NCBI GenBank assembly: GCA_021806055.1 | Contig: JAJZYE010000020.1 | Coordinates: 1 to 9,502 of the forward strand | Reading direction: 5' to 3' | Length of the DNA stretch: 9,502 nucleotides | DNA from: Actinomycetes bacterium | GTDB taxonomy: Bacteria; Actinomycetota; Acidimicrobiia; Acidimicrobiales; RAAP-2 | Shown here: positions 1-5,666 of the stretch, in pieces | Numbering within the stretch: position 1 is the stretch's first letter | How the letters are laid out: each line of letters begins with the position of its first letter | The notes under the pieces: generated by a model | What the model was told of the DNA's origin: nothing | The model's database searches: none | The model's input: the letters and a program-made list of their open reading frames with translations, nothing else | Made by a program: the position numbers and the translations under genes

Positions 1-847
1 GAAACATCGGGTCGGCGACCCGCTGCTCGATGAGGGCGAAGGCGATCAGCAAGGCGACGCCACCGGCCAGACTGCCAAGAACGAAGGGACTGGTCCAGCC
101 CATGGTCGCGCCACCGTAGGGTTGGATTCCGTAGGTGATCCCGACCATGATCCCGATCAAGCCGAGAGCGAAGGTCACGTTGCCCGCCCAGTCCAGGTGA
201 GCCGTCGAACGACGGGGAACCTCACGGAGCTTTCGATAGGCCCACACGGTACCGAAGAGCCCGATAGGCACCGAGACCAAGAAGATCAAGCGCCACTGGA
301 TCGGCGCGAGCACGCCGCCCAGGATGAGGCCGATAAAGGATCCGCTGAGCCCCGCGACCTGGTTGATGCCCAACGCCATTCCGCGCTGGTTCTCGGGGAA
401 CGCGTCGGTGAGGATCGCCGACGAGTTGGCGATCAACATCGCCGCCCCCACCCCCTGGAACACCCGCATCACGACCAGCCACAGAGCGGCGGAGGTGCCC
501 GACATCCACGTCACGCTGAGCAGCAGGGAGAAGGCAGTGTACACGGCGAAGCCCAGGTTGTAGATCCGCACCCGCCCGTACATGTCACCGAGGCGCCCGA
601 GACTGACCACGAGCACGCTGGTGACCACCATGAAGCTCAGGATCATCCACAGCAGGTAGAAGCTGTTCTTGGGCAGAAGCGGGTCGATGTGAATGCCCCG
701 GAAGATGTCGGGCAGCGCGATCAACATGATCGTGACGTCGATCATCGACATCAAGGATCCGAGTGTGGTATTGGAGAGCGCCACCCACTTGTAGCGGTCG
801 TCGTGCGGAGTGGTCGCCGTGAGCGAGGGCGCACGCACCGAGTTCAC
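1..847 (-). CDS. DHA2-family MFS transporter, C-terminal part cut by window edge
   Basis: This is a proton-driven membrane exporter of the 14-helix DHA2 (EmrB/QacA-type) family. About 282 residues are visible; the usual length is 450-550, so the C-terminal half lies outside the window. Counting from GTG 847, TM1 carries the DHA2 motif around residues 31-48 (MSMIDVTIMLIALPDI). The loop after TM2 has MFS motif A at residues 84-94 (GRLGDMYGRVR). A motif-B-like RVFQGVGAAM and a motif-C-like GLSGSFIGLILGG follow, as in antiporters. Substrate is unknown; DHA2 members export drugs, dyes, antibiotics or lipids. The start is uncertain: GTG 847 and GTG 838 lack a clear Shine-Dalgarno, while GTG 946 has G-rich sequence just upstream and would add 33 residues of low-complexity, soluble sequence. 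I prefer 847 because its GTG overlaps the TGA of a small upstream ORF (GTGA). It is the last gene visible in a leftward series after the exported protein at 1079-1798. Family is secure, start is not. Confidence 0.9.
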   Translation of the reverse strand, partial: MNSVRAPSLTATTPHDDRYKWVALSNTTLGSLMSMIDVTIMLIALPDIFRGIHIDPLLPKNSFYLLWMILSFMVVTSVLVVSLGRLGDMYGRVRIYNLGFAVYTAFSLLLSVTWMSGTSAALWLVVMRVFQGVGAAMLIANSSAILTDAFPENQRGMALGINQVAGLSGSFIGLILGGVLAPIQWRLIFLVSVPIGLFGTVWAYRKLREVPRRSTAHLDWAGNVTFALGLIGIMVGITYGIQPYGGATMGWTSPFVLGSLAGGVALLIAFALIEQRVADPMF

Positions 848-978
848 GAACGACTGCCGATCGTGGTTTCGGTGGGAACCGGTGCGCGCTGCGCCGCGGT
901 GCTCGCCAGCTCGCGTATCACCGGACTCCGTAAACGCCCTCGGCACGCCCCAGCCCCCGGTCGCCGCGATCGCGTCAT
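844..978 (-). CDS. Possible 44-aa leader ORF overlapping the MFS start (GTGA)
   Basis: A short reading frame runs from ATG 978 to TGA 844-846 and encodes about 44 residues rich in Arg, beginning MTRSRRPGAGACRGRLRSP. Its stop overlaps the proposed GTG start of the transporter by four bases, an arrangement typical of translational coupling. A TANNNT box (TACGAT, 985-990) lies exactly six bases before the ATG, so a leaderless transcript could start at this codon. I recognise no homology. In GC-rich DNA, open frames of this size occur by chance, and the alternative transporter start at 946 would make this ORF spurious. Treat it as a candidate only. Confidence 0.22.
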   Translation of the reverse strand: MTRSRRPGAGACRGRLRSPVIRELASTAAQRAPVPTETTIGSRS

Positions 979-984
979 GGAGTA

Positions 985-990
985 ATCGTA
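985..990 (-). promoter_or_regulatory. Candidate -10 box (TACGAT) upstream of MFS transporter
   Basis: TACGAT fits the actinobacterial TANNNT -10 consensus and is followed by six bases and then ATG 978 on the minus strand. No convincing -35 hexamer is seen about 17 bases upstream. It would place the transcript start on or next to that ATG. Single short motifs are weak evidence. Confidence 0.3.
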
Positions 991-1078
991 GGACCGCGCT
1001 GCCGTGAGCCCAGGCTCGCTCCGAGCCCGTCTGCGCGATCCGTCCGCGCCCGGCCGACGGACACGCACTCGAGAGGTC

Positions 1079-1798
1079 CTACCCCTTGACAACCGCCGTG
1101 TAGGGAATCAGCGAGCCGACGGGTGGCCGCGACTGCCTCACCGACTCACCCCACTTCGAGAAGTACGTCGTGCCCGAACCCGAACTGCTCGACACCACCT
1201 CGCGCTGGGGCAGGGGCTTGGTGCCCGACGACACGGTGAGAACGCTCGTCGTGCGCGCCGTCGTACCCGTCGCCTTCGTCGTCCAGGACAACACGTACGC
1301 ACCCCGCGCCCCGCGCGACAGGCGCACGTCCTTCTGCGTTGGCAGGAAAGCGGAAAACGCGCCCACCGTGAGGTTCGACTTGAAACTGACGTACGGCGAC
1401 GTGCCGGCCTTCATCGAGATCGACTTCGTTCCGACCGCCTTCTGCTGACTCTTCGTGAGGCCCACCAGGGTCTCCAGACCCGACGCGTTACCACGCAGAT
1501 AGGCGTAGGTGGGGGTGACCACTATCGACACCGTCGCCGCGCCCGACGTGAACGTCTCCTCACCGCTCGTGCGTCCCAAGTTCGCCACCACGGCGTCGCG
1601 CGTGGTCGCTGAGTGGGACCGCACCACGATGTGCACACCGCGCTCCGTGGTCATGGCGGCGCGCACCGCCTTCAGTACCGACGCCGCGCTCGGACTCTTG
1701 GTCGAGGCCTGCGCGACGAGAGGCGCCACACCCATTGACAGGGTGGCGCCGAGGGTCACCACGAGCAGGCTTCGGCGTACAACTCGATTCACGAACAT
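1079..1798 (-). CDS. Exported protein, possibly LppX/LprG (LolA-like) fold
   Basis: This is a 239-residue protein with a Sec signal peptide: basic start (MFVNRVVRRS), hydrophobic core to about residue 29, and likely cleavage after AQA at residue 31. There is no Cys near the cleavage site, so it is not a lipoprotein. The mature part begins with a helix-like segment (SAASVLKAVRAAM), continues as Ser/Thr-rich beta-type sequence, and ends with TYFSKWGESVRQSRPPVGSL. That layout resembles actinobacterial LppX/LprG-type envelope lipid carriers, which end in a similar 'FS.W...V....P' stretch. The link is made from pattern only, so function stays unassigned. ATG 1798 is chosen over the adjacent GTG 1801. 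A TAGGCT box six bases upstream suggests a leaderless start, and the nearest AGG is too far away for a good ribosome binding site. It lies 125 bp downstream of the Ig-like exported protein, with a strong hairpin in between. Confidence 0.75.
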   Translation of the reverse strand: MFVNRVVRRSLLVVTLGATLSMGVAPLVAQASTKSPSAASVLKAVRAAMTTERGVHIVVRSHSATTRDAVVANLGRTSGEETFTSGAATVSIVVTPTYAYLRGNASGLETLVGLTKSQQKAVGTKSISMKAGTSPYVSFKSNLTVGAFSAFLPTQKDVRLSRGARGAYVLSWTTKATGTTARTTSVLTVSSGTKPLPQREVVSSSSGSGTTYFSKWGESVRQSRPPVGSLIPYTAVVKG

Positions 1799-1804
1799 CA
1801 CTCG

Positions 1805-1810
1805 AGCCTA
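1805..1810 (-). promoter_or_regulatory. Candidate -10 box (TAGGCT) for a leaderless transcript
   Basis: TAGGCT matches TANNNT and lies six bases before ATG 1798 on the minus strand. If used, it makes the mRNA of the 239-aa exported protein start at or next to its ATG and separates that gene's expression from the upstream Ig-like gene. No clear -35 element is seen. Confidence 0.3.
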
Positions 1811-1872
1811 CTGGCGGCGCCGTGGCGCCCGACATCAACTCGACAATCTCCTACGACCCCAGTTGGTCACGG

Positions 1873-1923
1873 GTGATCGCGAGCGGGGCGCCGACGTCGA
1901 TCGGCGGCGCCCCGCTCGATCAC
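1873..1923 (-). terminator. Strong hairpin directly after the stop of the Ig-like protein gene
   Basis: A near-perfect inverted repeat begins one base after the TGA (1924-1926) of the gene to its right. The inner arms GAGCGGGGCGCCG (1881-1893) and CGGCGCCCCGCTC (1905-1917) pair perfectly over 13 bp around an 11-base loop. The outer arms GTGATC (1873-1878) and GATCAC (1918-1923) add 6 bp across a 2-base bulge. No T-run follows in the direction of transcription. It may be a U-less terminator, a 3'-end stabilising hairpin, or a processing site. Position and strength favour a 3'-end role. Confidence 0.6.
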
Positions 1924-3540
1924 TCAGCCTCGGAAGAGGTAACGGACGCGCAGGACCCTACCGTCGTTGAAGCGCAGGATCATGACGCGGTAGCCGTGAG
2001 GCCCTCCGACGCGCACCAACATTCGCAACTTCAGCATCGTGGCCCTCGCCGCGACGATCCTCACGACGGTGCCGTACGGCGGGCTGATCCGCGGACGGCC
2101 CAGGAATCCCGTTCCGAAGATGGTCAGGATCACAAAGCGGCCACGGACGGCCGCACCGACGACGCGCGTCACGCGCGTCACGATGACCGGTGGCGCCTTC
2201 TTCACGGTCAGCGCAAAGGTGAACGGTCCCCCGTCCCCATTGGCGTCACTCACCGTACCCGTCGCCTGGTACGTGCCCGGCTTGAGCGCGCCCGACGTGC
2301 TCACGGCGCCGCTCGACGACACCACGAGCTGCGGTGAACCGGTGGCCTGCGTGAACGTCGTCGTGCCGCTGTTGCCGGTCACGGCCAACTGAGCGCTAAA
2401 CGACGCCGACTTGTTCGCCGTGATCGTGACGGCCTGCGGAGCCGACTGGGTGATCGCGGCCTTGGCCGCAGTGAACGGGAACGACGCGTCGATCCAACTG
2501 GCGCCCTGGGGCGCCGGACCGCAGTGCGCCGCAGAATTCGCGTCGTTGCTCGGGTAGGGCGTGATGTTCAACTCGCACACGTACGCCGTGTAGGCCGTTC
2601 CGGCACTCAACGTCGAGGGGACCATGATCGAGCCGCCGATCGTGGGCCCGTGCAGAGTCGTGCCGTCGTAGCAGTCGTTGGTGATGGTGAGGCCCGTGGC
2701 ACTACCCAGAATCGGCGTCGTCGAACCCGACGCGAACCAGTTCACCATCACCAGAGGCGCTGGCACCGACCCGTACCCGGTGCTGCACGTGGCGGGTGGC
2801 GCCATGGGTGTCGTGCCCGTGGCCACCGCCTGGTTGGTCTGGATGGCGTTGCCCCACCAATCACCCGTCGCGCTGGCGTCACGCAGTGACACCGAACTCC
2901 CCGCGACCGCCACACTCGGCGTCGCGAGCACCGTGGGTGCGCTCGGCATCGGCGAGTTGGCGTACGTGATCAGCACGCTGCTGCCCGGCACCGGAATACC
3001 GGCCGCCGTGGCGACCGCCAGCACGCATCCGTAGAGCCCCTCATTGATCTGCGCCTGGGTCGGCGGACACTGCGCGTTGGGATCCGCTGCGCTGAACGAC
3101 GCCGGAATGGTGAACGTCGCGGTCTCGCACGCCCCCGCCGTGCCGGCGGGGCAGTTCGTGTCCGTCGGGGCCGCCTTGAACTGCGCCAGGGCCGAGATAT
3201 CGGCCGAGGCCTGCTGACTCACCGACGACGCGCCCACCAAGCTGAGCATCGACGCTTCCACGCCGAAGGCCGCGTGGGACGTCGCGTTGCAGTCGAAGTT
3301 GATTGTGGTCGCACCAGCGGTGACACCCACGATGAGCGGGCCCACCGCAGTGCCGGAGCCCGCGCTCACGGTGATCGCGCACGGCGCCGCGCTCGCCGTG
3401 GTGGCCGCGGACGCCGCGGACGCGGACGCCAGCGTCAACCCGGTGGCTGCGAGCGACACGGCGCCGACCAGTGAGGCGACCACGGACAACGGGCGGCGCC
3501 ACCGGCCCCGTCCGTCCGATCTCTGTGCATCGTGCTTCAT
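1924..3540 (-). CDS. Large exported protein with Ig-like and IPT/TIG-like C-terminal regions
   Basis: This 538-residue protein has no function I recognise. It has a long signal peptide: basic RGRWRRP, a hydrophobic stretch (residues 18-40), then Ala/Ser-rich AXA cleavage sites near residue 45. The mature N-terminal two-thirds holds about ten Cys, probably paired as disulfides, and is rich in Ala, Ser and Thr. Residues about 363-455 look like a bacterial Ig or cadherin-like domain (…LVVSSSGAVSTSGALKPGTYQATG…). The last 83 residues contain a TIG/IPT-like 'TIFGTGF' and about 16 Arg, giving a strongly basic tail. No LPXTG motif and no C-terminal anchor are seen, so it is either secreted or held at the wall by charge. 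ATG 3540 is preferred because AGGTG lies five bases upstream; a GTG at 3573 has no ribosome binding site and would bury the signal peptide. A strong hairpin follows the stop codon. Confidence 0.8.
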   Translation of the reverse strand: MKHDAQRSDGRGRWRRPLSVVASLVGAVSLAATGLTLASASAASAATTASAAPCAITVSAGSGTAVGPLIVGVTAGATTINFDCNATSHAAFGVEASMLSLVGASSVSQQASADISALAQFKAAPTDTNCPAGTAGACETATFTIPASFSAADPNAQCPPTQAQINEGLYGCVLAVATAAGIPVPGSSVLITYANSPMPSAPTVLATPSVAVAGSSVSLRDASATGDWWGNAIQTNQAVATGTTPMAPPATCSTGYGSVPAPLVMVNWFASGSTTPILGSATGLTITNDCYDGTTLHGPTIGGSIMVPSTLSAGTAYTAYVCELNITPYPSNDANSAAHCGPAPQGASWIDASFPFTAAKAAITQSAPQAVTITANKSASFSAQLAVTGNSGTTTFTQATGSPQLVVSSSGAVSTSGALKPGTYQATGTVSDANGDGGPFTFALTVKKAPPVIVTRVTRVVGAAVRGRFVILTIFGTGFLGRPRISPPYGTVVRIVAARATMLKLRMLVRVGGPHGYRVMILRFNDGRVLRVRYLFRG

Positions 3541-3578
3541 GTACGCACCTACCCCTCTATCTCTCGTCGACACTGAAG

Positions 3579-3588
3579 TGACGCGTCA
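3579..3588. repeat. 10-bp palindrome TGACGCGTCA upstream of the exported-protein gene
   Basis: TGACGCGTCA is a perfect palindrome 39-48 bases upstream of ATG 3540, a usual place for an operator near the promoter. It shares the TGACG half-site with the larger inverted repeat at 3701-3726. No protein binding it can be named. Confidence 0.35.
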
Positions 3589-3700
3589 GCCCGCGCTCGC
3601 GCGTCACACCTGGTCTAGCACCGGCCGGCTGACGTCGCACGGGCACACCGACCGCGCCGTCGTGGCCCCGCGTGGCCACCACCACTCTCCCCCGCCACGG

Positions 3701-3726
3701 GTGGTGACGTCTCGTCACGTCACCAC
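3701..3726. repeat. Inverted repeat GTGGTGACGT / ACGTCACCAC, 6-base loop
   Basis: Two perfect 10-base arms (3701-3710 and 3717-3726) flank CTCGTC. The inner part can also pair as TGACG/CGTCA. It lies about 160 bases upstream of the exported protein's start and about 200 bases beyond the DUF2017 stop. No T-run follows on either strand, so an operator is as likely as a terminator. Confidence 0.45.
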
Positions 3727-3860
3727 GCGCCGTAGATACACCACCCCTTCCCCACCATGCCATCCCACCGCCGCCACGTCGTGGCGTACGAGAACCGACG
3801 TCCCGTCCGAACCGCGACGGGTCCCGGTGCCCGTCACCGAACTCTCGACCCGGACCGCGT

Positions 3861-3920
3861 ACGCGCACCTGCGCCCGCCCTGGCGATCAGCCGCCTGTGG
3901 CCACAGCACCGGGTGCGCGT
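3861..3920 (-). terminator. Possible hairpin cluster after the clpS-DUF2017 transcript
   Basis: ACGCGCACC (3861-3869) pairs with GGTGCGCGT (3912-3920), closing a 42-base loop that contains the palindrome CTGTGGCCACAG (3895-3906). GCACC/GGTGC (3906-3916) forms a competing small hairpin. The cluster starts 7 bases past the DUF2017 stop. It has no T-run, so it is at best an atypical terminator. Confidence 0.28.
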
Positions 3921-3927
3921 CGAGGCG

Positions 3928-4362
3928 TCAGAGGCACTCGGCCAGCGCGAAGAGCAACTGTTGGAGGGTGCGCACGTACTCCAATGTGGCGGCGTCACTC
4001 TGAGCGAGCCGCTCGTCGCTCAGGAGACCGTGCGAGACGGCCACCGAGCGCAACGCCACCTGGAGTGTGCTGAGCCACGCCCACGCCTCGGCGGCGTTGA
4101 GGAACTGCTCGCCCGAGGTCACGAGGGCCAACTCCGCGTTGGTGTTCATCTCGCTCTGGCGACGTAGCGTGGCCACCGGATCATCCTGGTCGACGGCGGG
4201 GTCAATGGGTGGCGCCAGGCTCGTGTGCCACTCGTGATCGGGGTCACGCTCCGCGGCCACCACCTGCGCGAACACGTCGTGCACGAAGGACCGTCCCCCA
4301 TCGTTGAGGCGGACCTCCACTCGACCGTCACGGCGACGCACGAAGAGACGAGCCACCCCCAT
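3928..4362 (-). CDS. DUF2017 family protein, coupled to clpS
   Basis: This 144-residue protein belongs to the actinobacterial DUF2017 family, which is typically encoded directly after clpS. Its biochemical role is not known; the conserved pairing suggests a link to Clp-dependent protein turnover, but that is inference. Family-like features are the N-terminal beta-type region (residues 4-25), the alpha-helical core, and the C-terminal segment at about 88-108 (LNAAEAWAWLSTLQVALRS). The latter fits the family pattern 'A..W...L...R..L', although the usual Asn-Asp-Arg part is not well kept. It ends in another helix (TLEYVRTLQQLLFAL). The start is well fixed: ATG 4362 overlaps the clpS TGA in the sequence TGATG, implying translational coupling. 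In many actinobacteria the next genes are a JAMM peptidase, a ThiS-like protein and cysM; here they are replaced by a non-coding gap and an exported protein. Confidence 0.8.
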   Translation of the reverse strand: MGVARLFVRRRDGRVEVRLNDGGRSFVHDVFAQVVAAERDPDHEWHTSLAPPIDPAVDQDDPVATLRRQSEMNTNAELALVTSGEQFLNAAEAWAWLSTLQVALRSVAVSHGLLSDERLAQSDAATLEYVRTLQQLLFALAECL

Positions 4363-4667
4363 CAGTCACCCTGCTCGATCGTGGTCGACAGGCCCGCCAC
4401 CTGCAGCTTCACGCAGTACGACTCCGCACGCTCGCGCGCACCGGACCAGACGATGGCCCGCCCCTCGTGGTGCACGGTGAGCATGAGCTGTGTGCACTTG
4501 TTGTTGGAGTAGCCGAAGACCTTGCGAAAGATGACGACCACCACGGACATCGGGGTCACCGGATCGTTCCACACCACGACGTTCCAGGGCCGCCGAGTGG
4601 CGACGGTCTCGGACGTGACGACCTCGGTCTCCTCCGAGGTCGTGCGCAGGGGTTGGACGGACGGCAC
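4362..4667 (-). CDS. clpS: ATP-dependent Clp protease adaptor protein ClpS
   Basis: ClpS is a small cytosolic adaptor that binds the N-terminal domain of the ClpA/ClpC unfoldase and hands over proteins bearing N-degron residues (Leu, Phe, Tyr, Trp). The 101 residues match the family's usual length. An unstructured, acidic N-terminal extension (residues 1-26) is followed by the folded domain with PWNVVVWNDPVTPM. Residues matching the E. coli substrate pocket are visible: Asn34, Asp35, gatekeeper Met40, and His66 in VHHEGRA. Asp36 of E. coli is Pro here, as is common in actinobacteria. A central helix (FRKVFGYSNNKCTQLML) and a C-terminal strand complete the fold. The start is GTG 4667; no alternative ATG/GTG lies before the conserved domain, and the ribosome binding site is weak. 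It is the first gene of the clpS-DUF2017 unit and diverges from the DUF2236 gene across 78 bp. Confidence 0.95.
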   Translation of the reverse strand: MPSVQPLRTTSEETEVVTSETVATRRPWNVVVWNDPVTPMSVVVVIFRKVFGYSNNKCTQLMLTVHHEGRAIVWSGARERAESYCVKLQVAGLSTTIEQGD

Positions 4668-4714
4668 CTACCCAGTGTTCCAGACGCGGCGCACGAAGAA
4701 CAGCACCTCGCCCC

Positions 4715-4720
4715 TACAGT
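4715..4720 (+). promoter_or_regulatory. Candidate -10 box (TACAGT) for the DUF2236 gene
   Basis: TACAGT fits TANNNT and would put the transcript start near 4727, leaving an approximately 19-base leader that contains AAAGGA (4736-4741) before GTG 4746. The 78-bp gap must also hold the clpS promoter, which I could not identify. No -35 hexamer is convincing. Confidence 0.33.
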
Positions 4721-4745
4721 GTGCCCGAGCTCGAGAAAGGACGCG

Positions 4746-5666
4746 GTGAGCACCATCACGTCGGTCATTCCCGCTCGCTCGCGCGAGCGCGTCAACCGCA
4801 ACGTGCGGCGGGCCATCGGGCTCACCGAAGACCCGCCGGCAGCGTGCGACGATCCCCGGCGGGCGTACCGCTCGATCGACGGGGGGGCCCGCATCGTCCA
4901 CGGCGATCTCCCGTCGATGCTCGTGGGCGGTCTCGCGTCGCTCTTTCTCGAGATGCTCCACCCCTATTCGATGGCCGGCGTCGCCCAGCACTCGCGCTAC
5001 CGCGACGATCCCCTCGGCCGAGTGCGACAGACCGCTCACTTCATTGGCCTCACGACGTACGGGTCACGCGACGAGGCGCTCGCGGCGATCGAGCGCGTGC
5101 GCACGATCCACGAGCACGTGCGTGGCGTGGCCGATGACGGCGTGGCCTACCGCGCCAGCGACCCCCGTCTGTTGGAATGGGTTCACGTCGCCGGCACGGC
5201 AATGTTTCTCGCTGCCCATCAGCGCTTCGGCGCGATCCACTTGACGGCGCACCAGTACGACCGCTACGTGGACGAACAGTCCATCGTGGGCCGCGACCTC
5301 GGCGTGCCTCACCCGCCACGGACCGTCACGCAGCTGCGCGACGCCCTCGAGGGGTTCCGTCCAGAGTTACGCCTCAGCGATGACGCGGTCCTCGCCCGCG
5401 ACTTCCTGATACGTGGCGTCGTACAGGTACCACGCCAGCGTGCGGCCTACGCGCTCCTCGTGCGCAGCGCCTTCGGCGTGGTACCCAACTGGGGGCGCCG
5501 GCTGCTGGAGGTCCCCGCGCCGCCTGGTCCGACCCGACTCACCGTTGACGCGGCCACGCGGGCCCTGGGAGCACTCATGCGCATCGCCGTACCGCCCTAC
5601 CAGCCTCCCATCACCGACCCACCTCAGGACACCAGGTTCAGCCCTCCGTCGACGACGATCACCTGA
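4746..5666 (+). CDS. DUF2236 (MpaB-type) oxygenase family protein
   Basis: This 306-residue cytosolic protein belongs to DUF2236, the MpaB/latex-clearing-protein superfamily of haem-b oxygenases. Family signatures are clear: VHGDLPSMLVGGLASLFLEM then LHP (residue 72), the QHSRYRDDPLGRVRQT segment (81-96), RVRTIHEHVRG (117-127), YRASDPRLLEWVH (135-147) and a later HQYDRYVDE. His122 and His147 are the most conserved histidines in this pattern and are the likely haem-linked residues. The physiological substrate is unknown for bacterial members. GTG 4746 is chosen because AAAGGA lies four bases upstream and the protein then has family length. An open frame continues upstream to 4467, but that part is antisense to clpS and unrelated in sequence. 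The 3' end overlaps the convergent SDR gene by 43 bp, so the last 14 residues (Pro/Thr-rich) are encoded opposite the SDR C-terminus. Confidence 0.87.
   Translation: MSTITSVIPARSRERVNRNVRRAIGLTEDPPAACDDPRRAYRSIDGGARIVHGDLPSMLVGGLASLFLEMLHPYSMAGVAQHSRYRDDPLGRVRQTAHFIGLTTYGSRDEALAAIERVRTIHEHVRGVADDGVAYRASDPRLLEWVHVAGTAMFLAAHQRFGAIHLTAHQYDRYVDEQSIVGRDLGVPHPPRTVTQLRDALEGFRPELRLSDDAVLARDFLIRGVVQVPRQRAAYALLVRSAFGVVPNWGRRLLEVPAPPGPTRLTVDAATRALGALMRIAVPPYQPPITDPPQDTRFSPPSTTIT

Larger units (their letters stand above)
3541..3927. other. 387-bp non-coding region rich in inverted repeats
   Basis: No credible gene lies here; open frames across it show no family pattern. The right end holds palindromes just after the DUF2017 stop (3861-3920). 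The centre holds a 10-bp-arm inverted repeat (3701-3726). The left end holds the palindrome TGACGCGTCA (3579-3588) and the ribosome binding site of the exported protein. The pentamer TGACG or its complement occurs at 3579, 3584, 3602, 3630, 3705, 3713, 3718, 3832 and 3926. The region most likely combines the end of the clpS transcript with the control region of the exported protein. I could not place a clear -35/-10 pair. Confidence 0.5.

Noticed and set aside
122..985. Long plus-strand open frame opposite the MFS transporter
   Set aside because: Its product is rich in His, Arg, Asp and Gln with no family pattern, and it mirrors a gene with clear MFS motifs. It is a GC-rich antisense shadow.
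1039..1061. Small inverted repeat TCCGTC/GACGGA as terminator of the LppX-like gene
   Set aside because: Only 6 bp with an 11-base GC-rich loop and no T-run; expected by chance in DNA of this composition.
2162..2179. Tandem 9-base repeat ACGCGCGTC inside the exported-protein gene
   Set aside because: Two copies only, in frame, encoding the repeated Val-Thr-Arg of the protein; coding constraint explains it.
3287..4003. Plus-strand open frame crossing the 387-bp non-coding gap
   Set aside because: It overlaps the signal-peptide region of the exported protein in antisense and has no ribosome binding site, domain or plausible composition.
4467..4745. Upstream extension of the DUF2236 reading frame
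   Set aside because: It is antisense to clpS, looks compositionally random, and the AAAGGA ribosome binding site supports the start at 4746.
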